Positions 15,311 to 22,986 of a stretch of DNA of 24,080 bases are shown piece by piece. A program made the position numbers and the translations under genes. The notes beneath the pieces were generated by a model. It was given only the letters and a program-made list of their open reading frames with translations. It made no database searches and had not been told where the DNA came from. This DNA is from an uncultured Pseudomonadota bacterium (lineage in GTDB: Bacteria > Pseudomonadota > Gammaproteobacteria > Burkholderiales > Eutrophovitaceae): the NCBI GenBank assembly GCA_937983055.1, contig CALJLA010000227.1, positions 1-24,080 on the forward strand. Direction: 5' to 3'. Numbering within the stretch: the stretch's first letter is position 1; every line of letters begins with the position of its first letter.

Positions 15311-16054
15311 ATGAAGAGTCGTTTTCTCGCAGACATGAGCTGGATGGAGGCGCGCCGGTGGCTTACGCCGCAGGCGCTGGTGCTGCTGCCGCTGGGCGCC
15401 GCCGCCAAGGAGCACGGCCCGCACCTGAAGCTCGACAACGACCGCCGCCTGGCCGAGCACCTGGCGCGCCGCGTCGCCGAGAAAACGGAAGTGGTGGTCG
15501 CGCCGACGCTTGCCTACCATTACTACCCCGCCTTCGTCGCCTATGCCGGATCGACCAGCCTCAGGCTGGAAACCGCGCGAGACCTGGTGGTGGACGTCGT
15601 CGACAGCCTGGCCGCATTCGGCCCGTGCCGCTTCTATGTGCTCAACACCGGCGTTTCCACGGTGCGCGCGCTGGAGCCGGCGGCGGCAGTGCTCGCCGGG
15701 CGCGGCATCCTGCTGCGATTCAGCCGCGTCGAGCGTGCCGGCTCGGCGGTGGTCCGGCGCCTGCAGCAGCAGGCTTTCGGGTCGCACGCCGACGAGATCG
15801 AAACTTCGATGATGCTGCACCTGGAACCGCAGTCGGTGGACATGTCGCTTGCCGCGCGCGACGGCCACCCCGGCAGCGGCCGGCTGTCGCCAGAAGCGGG
15901 CGGCGGCGGCATCTATTCGCCGACCGGGATCTACGGCGACGCGACATTCGCAACCGCCGCGAAAGGCGAGGCGATCGTCGGGGCCATGGTCGACGATATG
16001 CTGGCCGAGATCGCGGCGCTGCGCGCGGCAGCGCTGCCGGAGCGCGGCGCATGA
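15311..16054 (+). CDS. Creatininase-family protein with altered metal-site motifs
   Basis: 247 residues. The fold is recognisable from VLLPLGAAAKEHGPHLKLDND (residues 24-44, quoted in part), YYPAFVAYAGSTSL and GSHADEIETSMMLHLEP (157-173). This family includes creatinine amidohydrolase, MftE and related two-metal amide hydrolases. Two conserved spots differ. The usual E-Q-H-G-P-H-L reads K-E-H-G-P-H-L (33-39), and the usual N-G-H-x-x-N is N-T-G-V-S-T (112-117), removing a metal-ligand His. H35, H38, D42/D44, H159 and E164 remain. From memory, some betaproteobacterial homologues share this N-T-G-V-S-T form, so it may be a subfamily and not a broken gene. The stop overlaps the next start (ATGA). 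Substrate unknown. Confidence 0.85.
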   Translation: MKSRFLADMSWMEARRWLTPQALVLLPLGAAAKEHGPHLKLDNDRRLAEHLARRVAEKTEVVVAPTLAYHYYPAFVAYAGSTSLRLETARDLVVDVVDSLAAFGPCRFYVLNTGVSTVRALEPAAAVLAGRGILLRFSRVERAGSAVVRRLQQQAFGSHADEIETSMMLHLEPQSVDMSLAARDGHPGSGRLSPEAGGGGIYSPTGIYGDATFATAAKGEAIVGAMVDDMLAEIAALRAAALPERGA

Positions 16055-16980
16055 GCGCCGCGCCTGCGCTGCCCCGCACGCTGCGGGTGATCGTGCGCGA
16101 CTGGCTGAACGCCAACCAGGCAGTGCTGGCCGACGCCGAGTCGTGCGTGGTGATCGACAGCGGCTACGTGCGCGACGCCGCGCGCACCCTGGCCCTGCTC
16201 GACGCGCCGGGGATGCTTGACCGGCGCCGCATCGACCTGCTGGTCAACACCCTCTGCCATTCCGATCACATGGGCGGCAATGCCGCGCTGGCGCGCGCCC
16301 ACCGTTGCCGCATCGGCGTGCCGCAGGGCGAAGCGCCGCTCATCCGCCGCTGGGACGAGCGCGAGCTGTGGCTGAGCTACGCCGACCAGCGCTGCGAACG
16401 TTTCACGCCCGACGACGAGCTTCAGGCGGGCGCGCGCTACCGCTGGGGCGGGCTCGACTGGCTGGCGGTCGCCGCGCCCGGCCACGACATGCACGCGTTG
16501 ATGTTCTGGTGCGAGCGCCACGGCGTGCTGATCTCCGGCGATGCGCTCTGGGAGCATGGCTTCGGCCTGCTGCTGCCAGGCCCGGACCGGCGCGAGCGCC
16601 TCGAATCCACCCGCGCGACGCTGGACACCATCGCCGCCCTGGCGCCGCGCGTCGTGGTGCCCGGTCACGGCCGGCCGTTCGGCGATGTCGACGCGGCGCT
16701 GGCGCGCGCCCGCGCCCGGCTGGCGGCGCTGGCCGAAGACGAGCTGCGCATGGTGCGCGCGGTGCTGAAAACGATGTTCATGTTTACCCTGCTCGAGCGC
16801 GAGGCGATGGCGCGCGACGCGCTGCCGGATTACTTCGCGCGCACAGGGCTGTATGCCGATCTCAACCGTGACTATTTTGGCTTGCCGGCCGCGCGGCTGG
16901 CCGACCTGGTGGTCGACGAGCTGCAGCGCGCCGGCGCGGTGGAGCTGGCGGGCGGCGTTTTGCGGCCGCGGACCGGCTGA
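16051..16980 (+). CDS. Metallo-beta-lactamase-fold hydrolase
   Basis: 309 residues starting at ATG 16051, overlapping the creatininase-like stop by 4 bases, so the two are translationally coupled. MBL-fold signatures include NTLCHSDHMGGN (66-77), APGHDMHALMFW with His145, SGDALWEHGFG with Asp164, and VVVPGHGRPF with His206. A helical C-terminal domain (about 215-309) resembles that of glyoxalase II-like and SoxH-like hydrolases. In the H-x-H-x-D-H motif the first His is Leu68 (L-C-H-S-D-H). Site 1 would therefore lack one ligand unless Cys69 or a water substitutes. CTC here is one base from CAC (His), so sequencing error or real change are both possible. Probably cytoplasmic, with unknown substrate. 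It converges with clsB, 15 bases between the stops. Confidence 0.88.
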   Translation: MSAAPALPRTLRVIVRDWLNANQAVLADAESCVVIDSGYVRDAARTLALLDAPGMLDRRRIDLLVNTLCHSDHMGGNAALARAHRCRIGVPQGEAPLIRRWDERELWLSYADQRCERFTPDDELQAGARYRWGGLDWLAVAAPGHDMHALMFWCERHGVLISGDALWEHGFGLLLPGPDRRERLESTRATLDTIAALAPRVVVPGHGRPFGDVDAALARARARLAALAEDELRMVRAVLKTMFMFTLLEREAMARDALPDYFARTGLYADLNRDYFGLPAARLADLVVDELQRAGAVELAGGVLRPRTG

Positions 16981-16995
16981 AGCCGCCGGGCGGGG

Positions 16996-18156
16996 CTAGA
17001 CGTCCTCGCCGCGCTTGGCGTACCCGGTCAGCCCGACCAGCAGGCGCACGCACCAGTACACGACCCAGGTAAGCGCGCGCTGCGCGATCGGCGGGCGCCA
17101 GGCGGTGGGATGAACGCGGCGGGCGCCGTTGCGCATTGCGGCCTCCAGGCTTTCGCGCAGCTCCTGCGCGAAAGCGGAATCCTCCACCACCACGTTGGCC
17201 TCCAGTGCCAGGAGAAAGCTGATCGGGTCGATGTTCGAGGAGCCGACCGTGGCCCAGCTGCGATCGACCACCGCCACCTTCGCGTGCAGGAAACTCTGCC
17301 GGTACTCGTGGATCTCGATGCCCGCTTCGAGCAGCTGCCGGTACAGCGCGCGCGAGCTGTAGTGCAGCAGCACGTACTCGACTTTGCCCTGCAGCAGCAG
17401 CACCACCCGCACGCCGCGCGCGGACGCCGCGATCAGCGCCCGCCGGAAGCGCACGCCGGGAAGGAAGTACGCGCAGGCGATCACCACCTCGCTGCGGGCA
17501 GAGGCGATCGCGGACAGGTAGGCGTCTTCGATGTCGTGCCGGTGGCGAAGGTTGTCGCGCACCAGCAGCGCCGCCCGCTGGCTGCCCGCGGCCGCGGGCT
17601 CGCGGCGCACAACGCCGCGCGGACGCCAGTCCCGCCGCAGCTGCGACCAGGCAGCGCGCATCCACAGCCGCCGCATGGCCGAGCGCATCTCGGCGACCAG
17701 GGGCCCCTGCACGTGCACCGCGTAGTCGAATCGCGGCGGCACCTGTTTCGGCGTATTGCGGTCGTCGATGATGTTGATGCCGCCGCAGAAACCGTCGCGG
17801 CCGTCGACCACCACCAGCTTGCGATGCAGCCGGCGAAGCCGAGTGCGCCGCACCTGCCGCAGCGACGCCACCGGCCGGAAGAACATCAGCCTCACGCCGG
17901 CGTCGAGCATTTCCTCGCGCAGCGCCTGCGGCAGCGCGCGCGAGCCGAATCCGTCGACCAGCAGCTGCACCGAAACCCCGCGCCGGGCGGCGTCGATCAG
18001 GGCGCGCGCGACCTGGCGGCCGGTGGCGTCCTCTTCGAAGATGTGGGTTTCCAGGAAAATCTCCTGCCGCGCATGATCGATGGCACGGATCAGCGCCGGG
18101 AAGTACTGGTCGCCGCATTCGAGCAGCGTGATCCGGTTGCCGGCGCGCAGCCTCAC
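16996..18156 (-). CDS. clsB: Cardiolipin synthase B-type phospholipase D protein
   Basis: 386 residues, close to E. coli ClsB (about 410). The start is a GTG at 18156 whose GTGA overlaps the nuclease stop and follows GGAAAGG. A longer frame upstream only retraces that gene. Two HKD catalytic motifs are present: H111-R-K113 with Asp118 (LHRKLVVVDG) and H291-A-K293 with Asp298 (FLHAKVAVVD), each followed by the usual Gly/Ser and Asn-rich segments (CGGINIID, GSSNID). ClsB joins phospholipids to make cardiolipin at the inner membrane, from phosphatidylglycerol or phosphatidylethanolamine. A C-terminal hydrophobic stretch (about 363-378) could anchor it. Pairing with a YbhP-like nuclease-fold gene mirrors the E. 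coli ybhP-clsB order. Confidence 0.92.
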   Translation of the reverse strand: MRLRAGNRITLLECGDQYFPALIRAIDHARQEIFLETHIFEEDATGRQVARALIDAARRGVSVQLLVDGFGSRALPQALREEMLDAGVRLMFFRPVASLRQVRRTRLRRLHRKLVVVDGRDGFCGGINIIDDRNTPKQVPPRFDYAVHVQGPLVAEMRSAMRRLWMRAAWSQLRRDWRPRGVVRREPAAAGSQRAALLVRDNLRHRHDIEDAYLSAIASARSEVVIACAYFLPGVRFRRALIAASARGVRVVLLLQGKVEYVLLHYSSRALYRQLLEAGIEIHEYRQSFLHAKVAVVDRSWATVGSSNIDPISFLLALEANVVVEDSAFAQELRESLEAAMRNGARRVHPTAWRPPIAQRALTWVVYWCVRLLVGLTGYAKRGEDV

Positions 18157-18902
18157 GGCCTTTCCAGCAGCGCCGACAGGGCCACATGGTCCGAGATCCG
18201 CGACCAGTGCGGATCGCGGTGCGCATGCGCGATCCTGACGCGAAACCCCCTCATGTAGATGCGGTCGAGCCGGAACAGCGGCAGCATCGCGGGGTAGCTG
18301 CGCGCCGGGTGCCCGTGCGCGTGCTCGAACACCTCGGTCATGCCCAGCGCCTGCGTCAGCGGTCGCGTCGCCTGGCGCCGCCAGTCGTTGAAGTCGCCGG
18401 CGATCAAGAGCGGATCCTCGCGCGGCACCAGCAGCTCGATACGGTGGCGCAGGATGTCGAGCTGCTTCTTGCGCCAGTGCCCGAGCAACCCGAGATGCAC
18501 GTTCACGCAGTGCAGGCGGCGTTCCCACCCGGGGATGGCGATCTCGCAGTGAAGCAGGCCGCGGCGCTCGAGCCGGCTCATGGAGATGTCCTCGTTGTCC
18601 CACTTCACGATGGGAAACTTGGACAGGATGGCGTTGCCGTGATGCCCTTCGTCGTATACGGCGTTCTTGCCGTAGGCGAAGGCATTCCAGATCGAGTCGG
18701 CCAGGAATTCGTATTGCGGCGCGGTGGGCCAGTTCTGATGATGGCGCTGGTGGCGCAGGTGGCTGCCAAGCACTTCCTGCAGAAAGACGATGTCGGCGGA
18801 CAGGCCGCGCAGCCGGTCGCGCAGCTCGTGCAGCGCAACCTTGCGCTGGAACTGCGAAAAACCCTTGTGAATGTTGTAGGTGACGATCTGAAGCGTGGTC
18901 AT
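18153..18902 (-). CDS. Endonuclease/exonuclease/phosphatase family protein, YbhP-like
   Basis: 249 residues with the complete EEP catalytic set: Asn10 (YNIHKG), Glu43 (LQEV), His136 (NVHLGL), Asp170 and Asn172 (AGDFNDW), Asp213 (RLDRIYMRG), Asp238-His239 (SDHVAL). The fold covers DNase I-like nucleases, inositol phosphatases and sphingomyelinases. Members next to clsB, like E. coli YbhP, have no proven substrate, and a phosphodiester linked to phospholipids is a fair guess. There is no signal peptide, so cytoplasmic action is likely. The ATG at 18902 overlaps the SRPBCC gene stop (ATGA) and its stop overlaps clsB (GTGA). The three are therefore translated in a coupled chain. Confidence 0.9.
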   Translation of the reverse strand: MTTLQIVTYNIHKGFSQFQRKVALHELRDRLRGLSADIVFLQEVLGSHLRHQRHHQNWPTAPQYEFLADSIWNAFAYGKNAVYDEGHHGNAILSKFPIVKWDNEDISMSRLERRGLLHCEIAIPGWERRLHCVNVHLGLLGHWRKKQLDILRHRIELLVPREDPLLIAGDFNDWRRQATRPLTQALGMTEVFEHAHGHPARSYPAMLPLFRLDRIYMRGFRVRIAHAHRDPHWSRISDHVALSALLERP

Positions 18903-19453
18903 TGCAGCCTGTCTTGCAGCGCGGCCCGGCGCTCGATCTCCACCGCCACGGCCTGTAGCTTGCGCCGGATCGAGCTCTTGAGCAGCGGCGCGGTGATCAG
19001 GGGCGGGACCCAGAAATCCGGTTCGATGCGGGAAAGATACCGGATTGCGGCGCCTTCGCCCGCCGGTTCGATGGCCAGCTCGGTGTCCAGCCGGCGCAGA
19101 TCGCCGGACAGGGCGCGAAAATGGATGCCCGCGCGCGGCCGCTCGTCGATTTCCAGCTCGGTATGGACTTCACGGCGAAAGAACAGCACGCCGAAGCTGC
19201 CGCGCTGCTCGACACGCAGCGGCTCGCGCCGGGTGATGCGGCTCAGCGACAGGTTGGGCACGAAGTCGGGATAAGCCTCGTAGTCCACCAGCACCGCCCA
19301 GGCCGCGTCGGGCGGCGCCGCGACGCGGCTGACCGCGATCACGGTGAACACGCTCCCGTCCTTGCTCACCTCGACTTCGGTGTCGGCCGCCTGCGCCGGC
19401 GCCGCCAGGCACGCGATCCACACCGCGCCGAGGACGCCGACGTTGAGCTGCAC
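18899..19453 (-). CDS. Exported SRPBCC/START-like lipid-binding-fold protein
   Basis: 184 residues from a GTG at 19453. Residues 1-22 look like a Sec signal peptide ending A-Q-A. The mature protein has the polyketide cyclase/Coq10 (SRPBCC) pattern: strand FTVIAVSRVAAPPDAAWAVL, VDYEAYPDFVPNLSLSRI (ligand-cavity helix and 'YP-F-P' turn), GVLFFRREVHTELEI, and a C-terminal amphipathic helix LLKSSIRRKLQAVAVEIERRA. The fold binds hydrophobic ligands such as quinones or lipids. A periplasmic version beside clsB suggests lipid handling in the envelope, though this is inference. It lies 24 bases after nadA and overlaps the next gene by ATGA. Confidence 0.85.
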   Translation of the reverse strand: MQLNVGVLGAVWIACLAAPAQAADTEVEVSKDGSVFTVIAVSRVAAPPDAAWAVLVDYEAYPDFVPNLSLSRITRREPLRVEQRGSFGVLFFRREVHTELEIDERPRAGIHFRALSGDLRRLDTELAIEPAGEGAAIRYLSRIEPDFWVPPLITAPLLKSSIRRKLQAVAVEIERRAALQDRLQ

Positions 19454-19477
19454 GACCGCGGTCCCGGCGCGCAGCGC

Positions 19478-20575
19478 TCAGGAAACCTGCAGCATCCTGT
19501 CCAGGGCGAGGCGCGCGAGCGCCTTGTCGCGCTCGGGCACCCGGATGCGGTTGACCACGTTCCCTTCGGCCAGATTTTCCAGGCACCAGGCGAGATGCTG
19601 CGGGTCGATGCGGTTCATGGTCGAGCACATGCATACCAGCGGCGACATGAACTGCACGATCTTGCCCTGGGGCCTGAACTCCTCGGCGATGCGGTTCACC
19701 AGATTGAGTTCCGTGCCGACCAGCCAGCGGGTATTGGGCGGCGCCTCGCGGATCGTGTTGATGATGTACTCGGTGGAGCCGACGTAATCCGACAGCTTGC
19801 ACACCTCGAAGCGGCACTCCGGATGCGAGATCACCAGCCCGTCCGGATGCTGATTGCGGAACTTGAGAATGTGCTGCGGCTGGAACATCTGGTGCACCGA
19901 GCAGTGTCCCTTCCAGAGCAGGATCTTCGCCTGCCGGATCTGCTCGGGCGAGAGCCCGCCGAGCCACTCGTCCGGGTCCCACACCAGCATCTGCTCGGGC
20001 GGGATGCCCATCTTGTGCCCGGTCCAGCGGCCCAGATGCTGGTCGGGGAAGAACAGCGCTTTGCCGCGCCGCGCGAACGCCCAGTCGAGTATGCGCCCGG
20101 CATTCGACGAGGTGCAGACGATGCCGCCGTGCTCGCCGCAGAAGGCCTTGAGGTCGGCGGCGGAATTGATGTAGGTGACCGGCGTGACTTCCTCGTCGGG
20201 CGAGATCACCTCCGCCAGGTCGCGCCAGGCGCGCTCGACCTTGGACAGGTTGGCCATGTCGGCCATCGAGCAGCCGGCCGCCAGGTCGGGCAGGATCACC
20301 GTCTGTTCCGGCTTGGACAGAATGTCGGCGACCTCGGCCATGAAGTGCACGCCGCAGAACACGATGTAGCGCGCATCGGTCTGCGCCGCGAGCTTGGCGA
20401 GCTTGAGCGAGTCGCCGGTGAGCTGGGCGTGACGGTAGACATCGGCGCGCTGGTAATGGTGGCCGAGAATCACCACCTGCTCGCCGAGCGCCTCGCGGGC
20501 GGCAAGGATGCGCGCCTCGCAGGCGTCGTCCTGCAGCTGGCTGTACTGGTCGAATGCGATTGCGGTCGCTGGCAT
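19478..20575 (-). CDS. nadA: Quinolinate synthase NadA
   Basis: 365 residues from ATG 20575; a GTG two codons earlier is possible. NadA condenses iminoaspartate with dihydroxyacetone phosphate to quinolinate in de novo NAD synthesis. Visible signatures are VILGHHYQRADVYRHAQLTGDSL (35-57, substrate His pair, quoted in part), FCGVHFMAE, DLAAGCSMADM with Cys102, WKGHCSVH with Cys225, and SPLVCMCSTMN with Cys315/317. One Cys from each of the last three regions ligates the [4Fe-4S] cluster. The length fits the long proteobacterial type. It follows nudB by 82 bases. No nadB or nadC lies in the window. Confidence 0.96.
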   Translation of the reverse strand: MPATAIAFDQYSQLQDDACEARILAAREALGEQVVILGHHYQRADVYRHAQLTGDSLKLAKLAAQTDARYIVFCGVHFMAEVADILSKPEQTVILPDLAAGCSMADMANLSKVERAWRDLAEVISPDEEVTPVTYINSAADLKAFCGEHGGIVCTSSNAGRILDWAFARRGKALFFPDQHLGRWTGHKMGIPPEQMLVWDPDEWLGGLSPEQIRQAKILLWKGHCSVHQMFQPQHILKFRNQHPDGLVISHPECRFEVCKLSDYVGSTEYIINTIREAPPNTRWLVGTELNLVNRIAEEFRPQGKIVQFMSPLVCMCSTMNRIDPQHLAWCLENLAEGNVVNRIRVPERDKALARLALDRMLQVS

Positions 20576-20657
20576 GGTCACTGTTCCGTTCCACCTGCGC
20601 GCAGGGCGCAGACCTTACCACATGAGACAGGCGCGGGACGTCATTGTTGCACCGCGT

Positions 20658-21104
20658 TCAGGCCGCGCGTTCGGGCAGGGCCCGCAGCGCCGCCGCGTTG
20701 CTCCAGGAGAAAACCCTGTCGGCCGCCCGGTCATGCGGCAGCCACAGATACGACAGATGCTCTTTCGGGGCGAGCCGGATGTCCAGCGGCCGCGGGACCC
20801 GCAGGCTGAACACGTGTTCGGTGTTGCGGGTGATGCCCGGCGCATAGCGCCAGCGCCACTGCTCGAAGATCTCGAACTCGTACTCGAGTTCCCAGTCAAG
20901 CAGCGGGTACTGACCGGCGTCCAGGCCGGTTTCCTCCTTCAATTCGCGCTGCGCGGTCTGGACGAAGGTTTCGCACTCGTCCTGGCTGCCGGTTACCGAC
21001 TGCCAGAAGCCGGGGTGATCGGCCCGCTCGAGCAGCAGCGCCTGCAGGTCGGGCGTGTGCACGATCACCAGCACCGAGCGCGGAATCTTGTAGCTGCGGG
21101 TCAT
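20658..21104 (-). CDS. nudB: Dihydroneopterin triphosphate diphosphatase (Nudix)
   Basis: 148 residues from ATG 21104 (MTRSYKIPRSVLVIV, the usual NudB opening); an ATG at 21134 would add ten residues. The Nudix box G-x5-E-x7-R-E-L-x-E-E-x-G-L is complete at residues 39-61 (GSQDECE...RELKEETGL). NudB removes pyrophosphate from dihydroneopterin triphosphate in folate synthesis. The later segment with EFEIFEQWRWRYAPG and the NTEHVFSL strand is characteristic of NudB. It comes 48 bases after the aspS stop on the same strand, the standard betaproteobacterial order. Confidence 0.92.
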   Translation of the reverse strand: MTRSYKIPRSVLVIVHTPDLQALLLERADHPGFWQSVTGSQDECETFVQTAQRELKEETGLDAGQYPLLDWELEYEFEIFEQWRWRYAPGITRNTEHVFSLRVPRPLDIRLAPKEHLSYLWLPHDRAADRVFSWSNAAALRALPERAA

Positions 21105-21152
21105 CGATCGGTCCGCACGCACGCCGGCCGCCATGCCCGGCGCACCGCGCGC

Positions 21153-22931
21153 TCAGCCTTTCTTTTCCGCCTGGCGCAGGCGGATGTGCAGCTCGCGCAG
21201 CTGTTTCTCGTCCACCGGGCTGGGCGCGTTCACCATCAGGTCCTGCGCGCGCTGCGTCTTCGGGAAGGCGATCACGTCGCGAATCGATTCTGCGCCGGCC
21301 ATCAGCGTGACGATGCGGTCGAGCCCGAAGGCGATGCCGCCATGCGGCGGCGCCCCGAACTGCAGCGCCTTCAGCAGGAAGCCGAACTTGGCCTCGGCCT
21401 CTTCCGCCCCGATGTCGAGCGCCCGGAACACCTTGGACTGCACGTCCTGGCGGTGGATACGCACCGAGCCGCCGCCGATCTCCCAGCCGTTCAGCACCAT
21501 GTCGTAGGCCTTCGACAGCGCCTTGCCCGGGTCGGATTCGAGGTACTCCTCATGCCCGTCGAGCGGGCTGGTGAAGGGATGATGCAGCGCGTCCCAGCGT
21601 TTCTCGTCGTCGTTCCACTCGAACATCGGGAAGTCGACGACCCACAGCGGCCGCCAGCCCTTTTCGGCAAAGCCGCGCTCGTGGCCGACTTTCGCCCGCA
21701 GCGCGCCGAGCGACTCGTTCACCACCTTGGCCTTGTCGGCACCGAAGAAGATCAGGTCGCCGTCGCGCGCGCCGGTGCGCTCGAGCACGATCTTGAGCAC
21801 CGTTTCCGGAAGAAACTTCACGATCGGCGACTGCAGGCCGTCGGGCACCTTCGCCGCGTCGTTGACCTTGATGTAGGCGAGACCCTTGGCACCGTAGATG
21901 GAGACGAACTGGGTGTACTCGTCGATGTCCTTGCGGGTGAGCGCGCCCCCGCCGGGAACCCTGAGCGCCGCCACCCGGCCGCCCGGCATGAACGCCGCCT
22001 CGCGAAACACCTTGAACTCCACGTCGTGCATGACGTCGGTCAGCTCGGTCAGGGTGAGCGGCACGCGCAGGTCGGGCTTGTCGGAGCCGTATTTCGACAG
22101 CGCGTCGGCGTAGCTCAGCCGCGGGAACGGGTCCGGCAGATCGATGTCGAGCGTTTCCTTGAACAGGCCGCGGATCATGCCTTCCATGATGCGGGTGATC
22201 TCCGGCACGCCGAGGAACGAGGTCTCGATGTCGATCTGGGTGAACTCGGGCTGGCGGTCCGCGCGCAGATCCTCGTCGCGGAAGCACTTGGTGATCTGGT
22301 AGTAGCGGTCGAAGCCGGCCACCATCAGCAGCTGCTTGAACAGCTGCGGCGACTGCGGGAGCGCGAAGAACTCGCCGGCGTGCACGCGCGAGGGCACCAG
22401 GTAGTCGCGCGCGCCCTCCGGGGTGGACTTGGTGAGCATCGGCGTTTCCACGTCGATGAAGCCCTGCGCATCGAGAAATCTGCGCACCGCCATCGACACC
22501 TTGTAGCGCAGCCGCAGGTTCTTCTGCATCTGCGGCCGGCGCAGGTCGAGGTAGCGGTACTCGAGGCGCACCGCCTCGGTCAGCTCCTCATCGTCCATCA
22601 GGAACGGCGGCGTCAGCGACGGGTTGAGAATCTCGATCGCGCGCACCAGCACCTCGATCTCGCCGCTCACCAGGTTCGGGTTGACCGTGCCCTCGGGCCG
22701 GCGGCGCACCAGGCCGCTCACGCGCACGACGAACTCGTTGCGCACCTTGTCGGCGGTCTCGAAGGCTTCGGGAGTGTCCGGGTCGCACACCACCTGCACG
22801 ACGCCTTCGCGGTCGCGCAGGTCGATGAAGATGACGCCGCCATGGTCACGCCGGCGGTGCACCCAGCCGAAAAGTGACACAGTCTGGTCGAGGTGTCGGG
22901 AACTGATCAGGCCGCAATAGTCGGTACGCAT
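21153..22931 (-). CDS. aspS: Aspartate-tRNA ligase, probably non-discriminating
   Basis: 592 residues, full bacterial length. It has an OB-fold anticodon domain (1-105), the class II core with motif 2 CFRDEDLRADRQPEFTQID, an inserted GAD domain (about 285-420), and motif 3 GIAFGLDRIV. It charges tRNA-Asp. Position 30 is His in GWVHRRRDHGGV, where discriminating E. coli AspRS has Leu. Gly81 (R-P-E-G-T) lies where discriminating enzymes tend to have Lys. His and Gly mark non-discriminating enzymes (as in Pseudomonas), which also charge tRNA-Asn and rely on GatCAB. ATG 22931 starts MRTDYCGLI as in the family, without a clear ribosome site. It is 55 bases downstream of the DUF502 gene. Confidence 0.97.
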   Translation of the reverse strand: MRTDYCGLISSRHLDQTVSLFGWVHRRRDHGGVIFIDLRDREGVVQVVCDPDTPEAFETADKVRNEFVVRVSGLVRRRPEGTVNPNLVSGEIEVLVRAIEILNPSLTPPFLMDDEELTEAVRLEYRYLDLRRPQMQKNLRLRYKVSMAVRRFLDAQGFIDVETPMLTKSTPEGARDYLVPSRVHAGEFFALPQSPQLFKQLLMVAGFDRYYQITKCFRDEDLRADRQPEFTQIDIETSFLGVPEITRIMEGMIRGLFKETLDIDLPDPFPRLSYADALSKYGSDKPDLRVPLTLTELTDVMHDVEFKVFREAAFMPGGRVAALRVPGGGALTRKDIDEYTQFVSIYGAKGLAYIKVNDAAKVPDGLQSPIVKFLPETVLKIVLERTGARDGDLIFFGADKAKVVNESLGALRAKVGHERGFAEKGWRPLWVVDFPMFEWNDDEKRWDALHHPFTSPLDGHEEYLESDPGKALSKAYDMVLNGWEIGGGSVRIHRQDVQSKVFRALDIGAEEAEAKFGFLLKALQFGAPPHGGIAFGLDRIVTLMAGAESIRDVIAFPKTQRAQDLMVNAPSPVDEKQLRELHIRLRQAEKKG

Positions 22932-22986
22932 CGGTATTGTTGGAATTTGCAGGAAACCGGCCGCAGTCGCGACCGGCGGAGAACCG

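Noticed and set aside
20508..22877. 789-codon plus-strand open frame opposite nudB and aspS
   Set aside because: Composition is typical of the complement of GC-rich coding DNA, and aspS and nudB are unambiguous on the minus strand.
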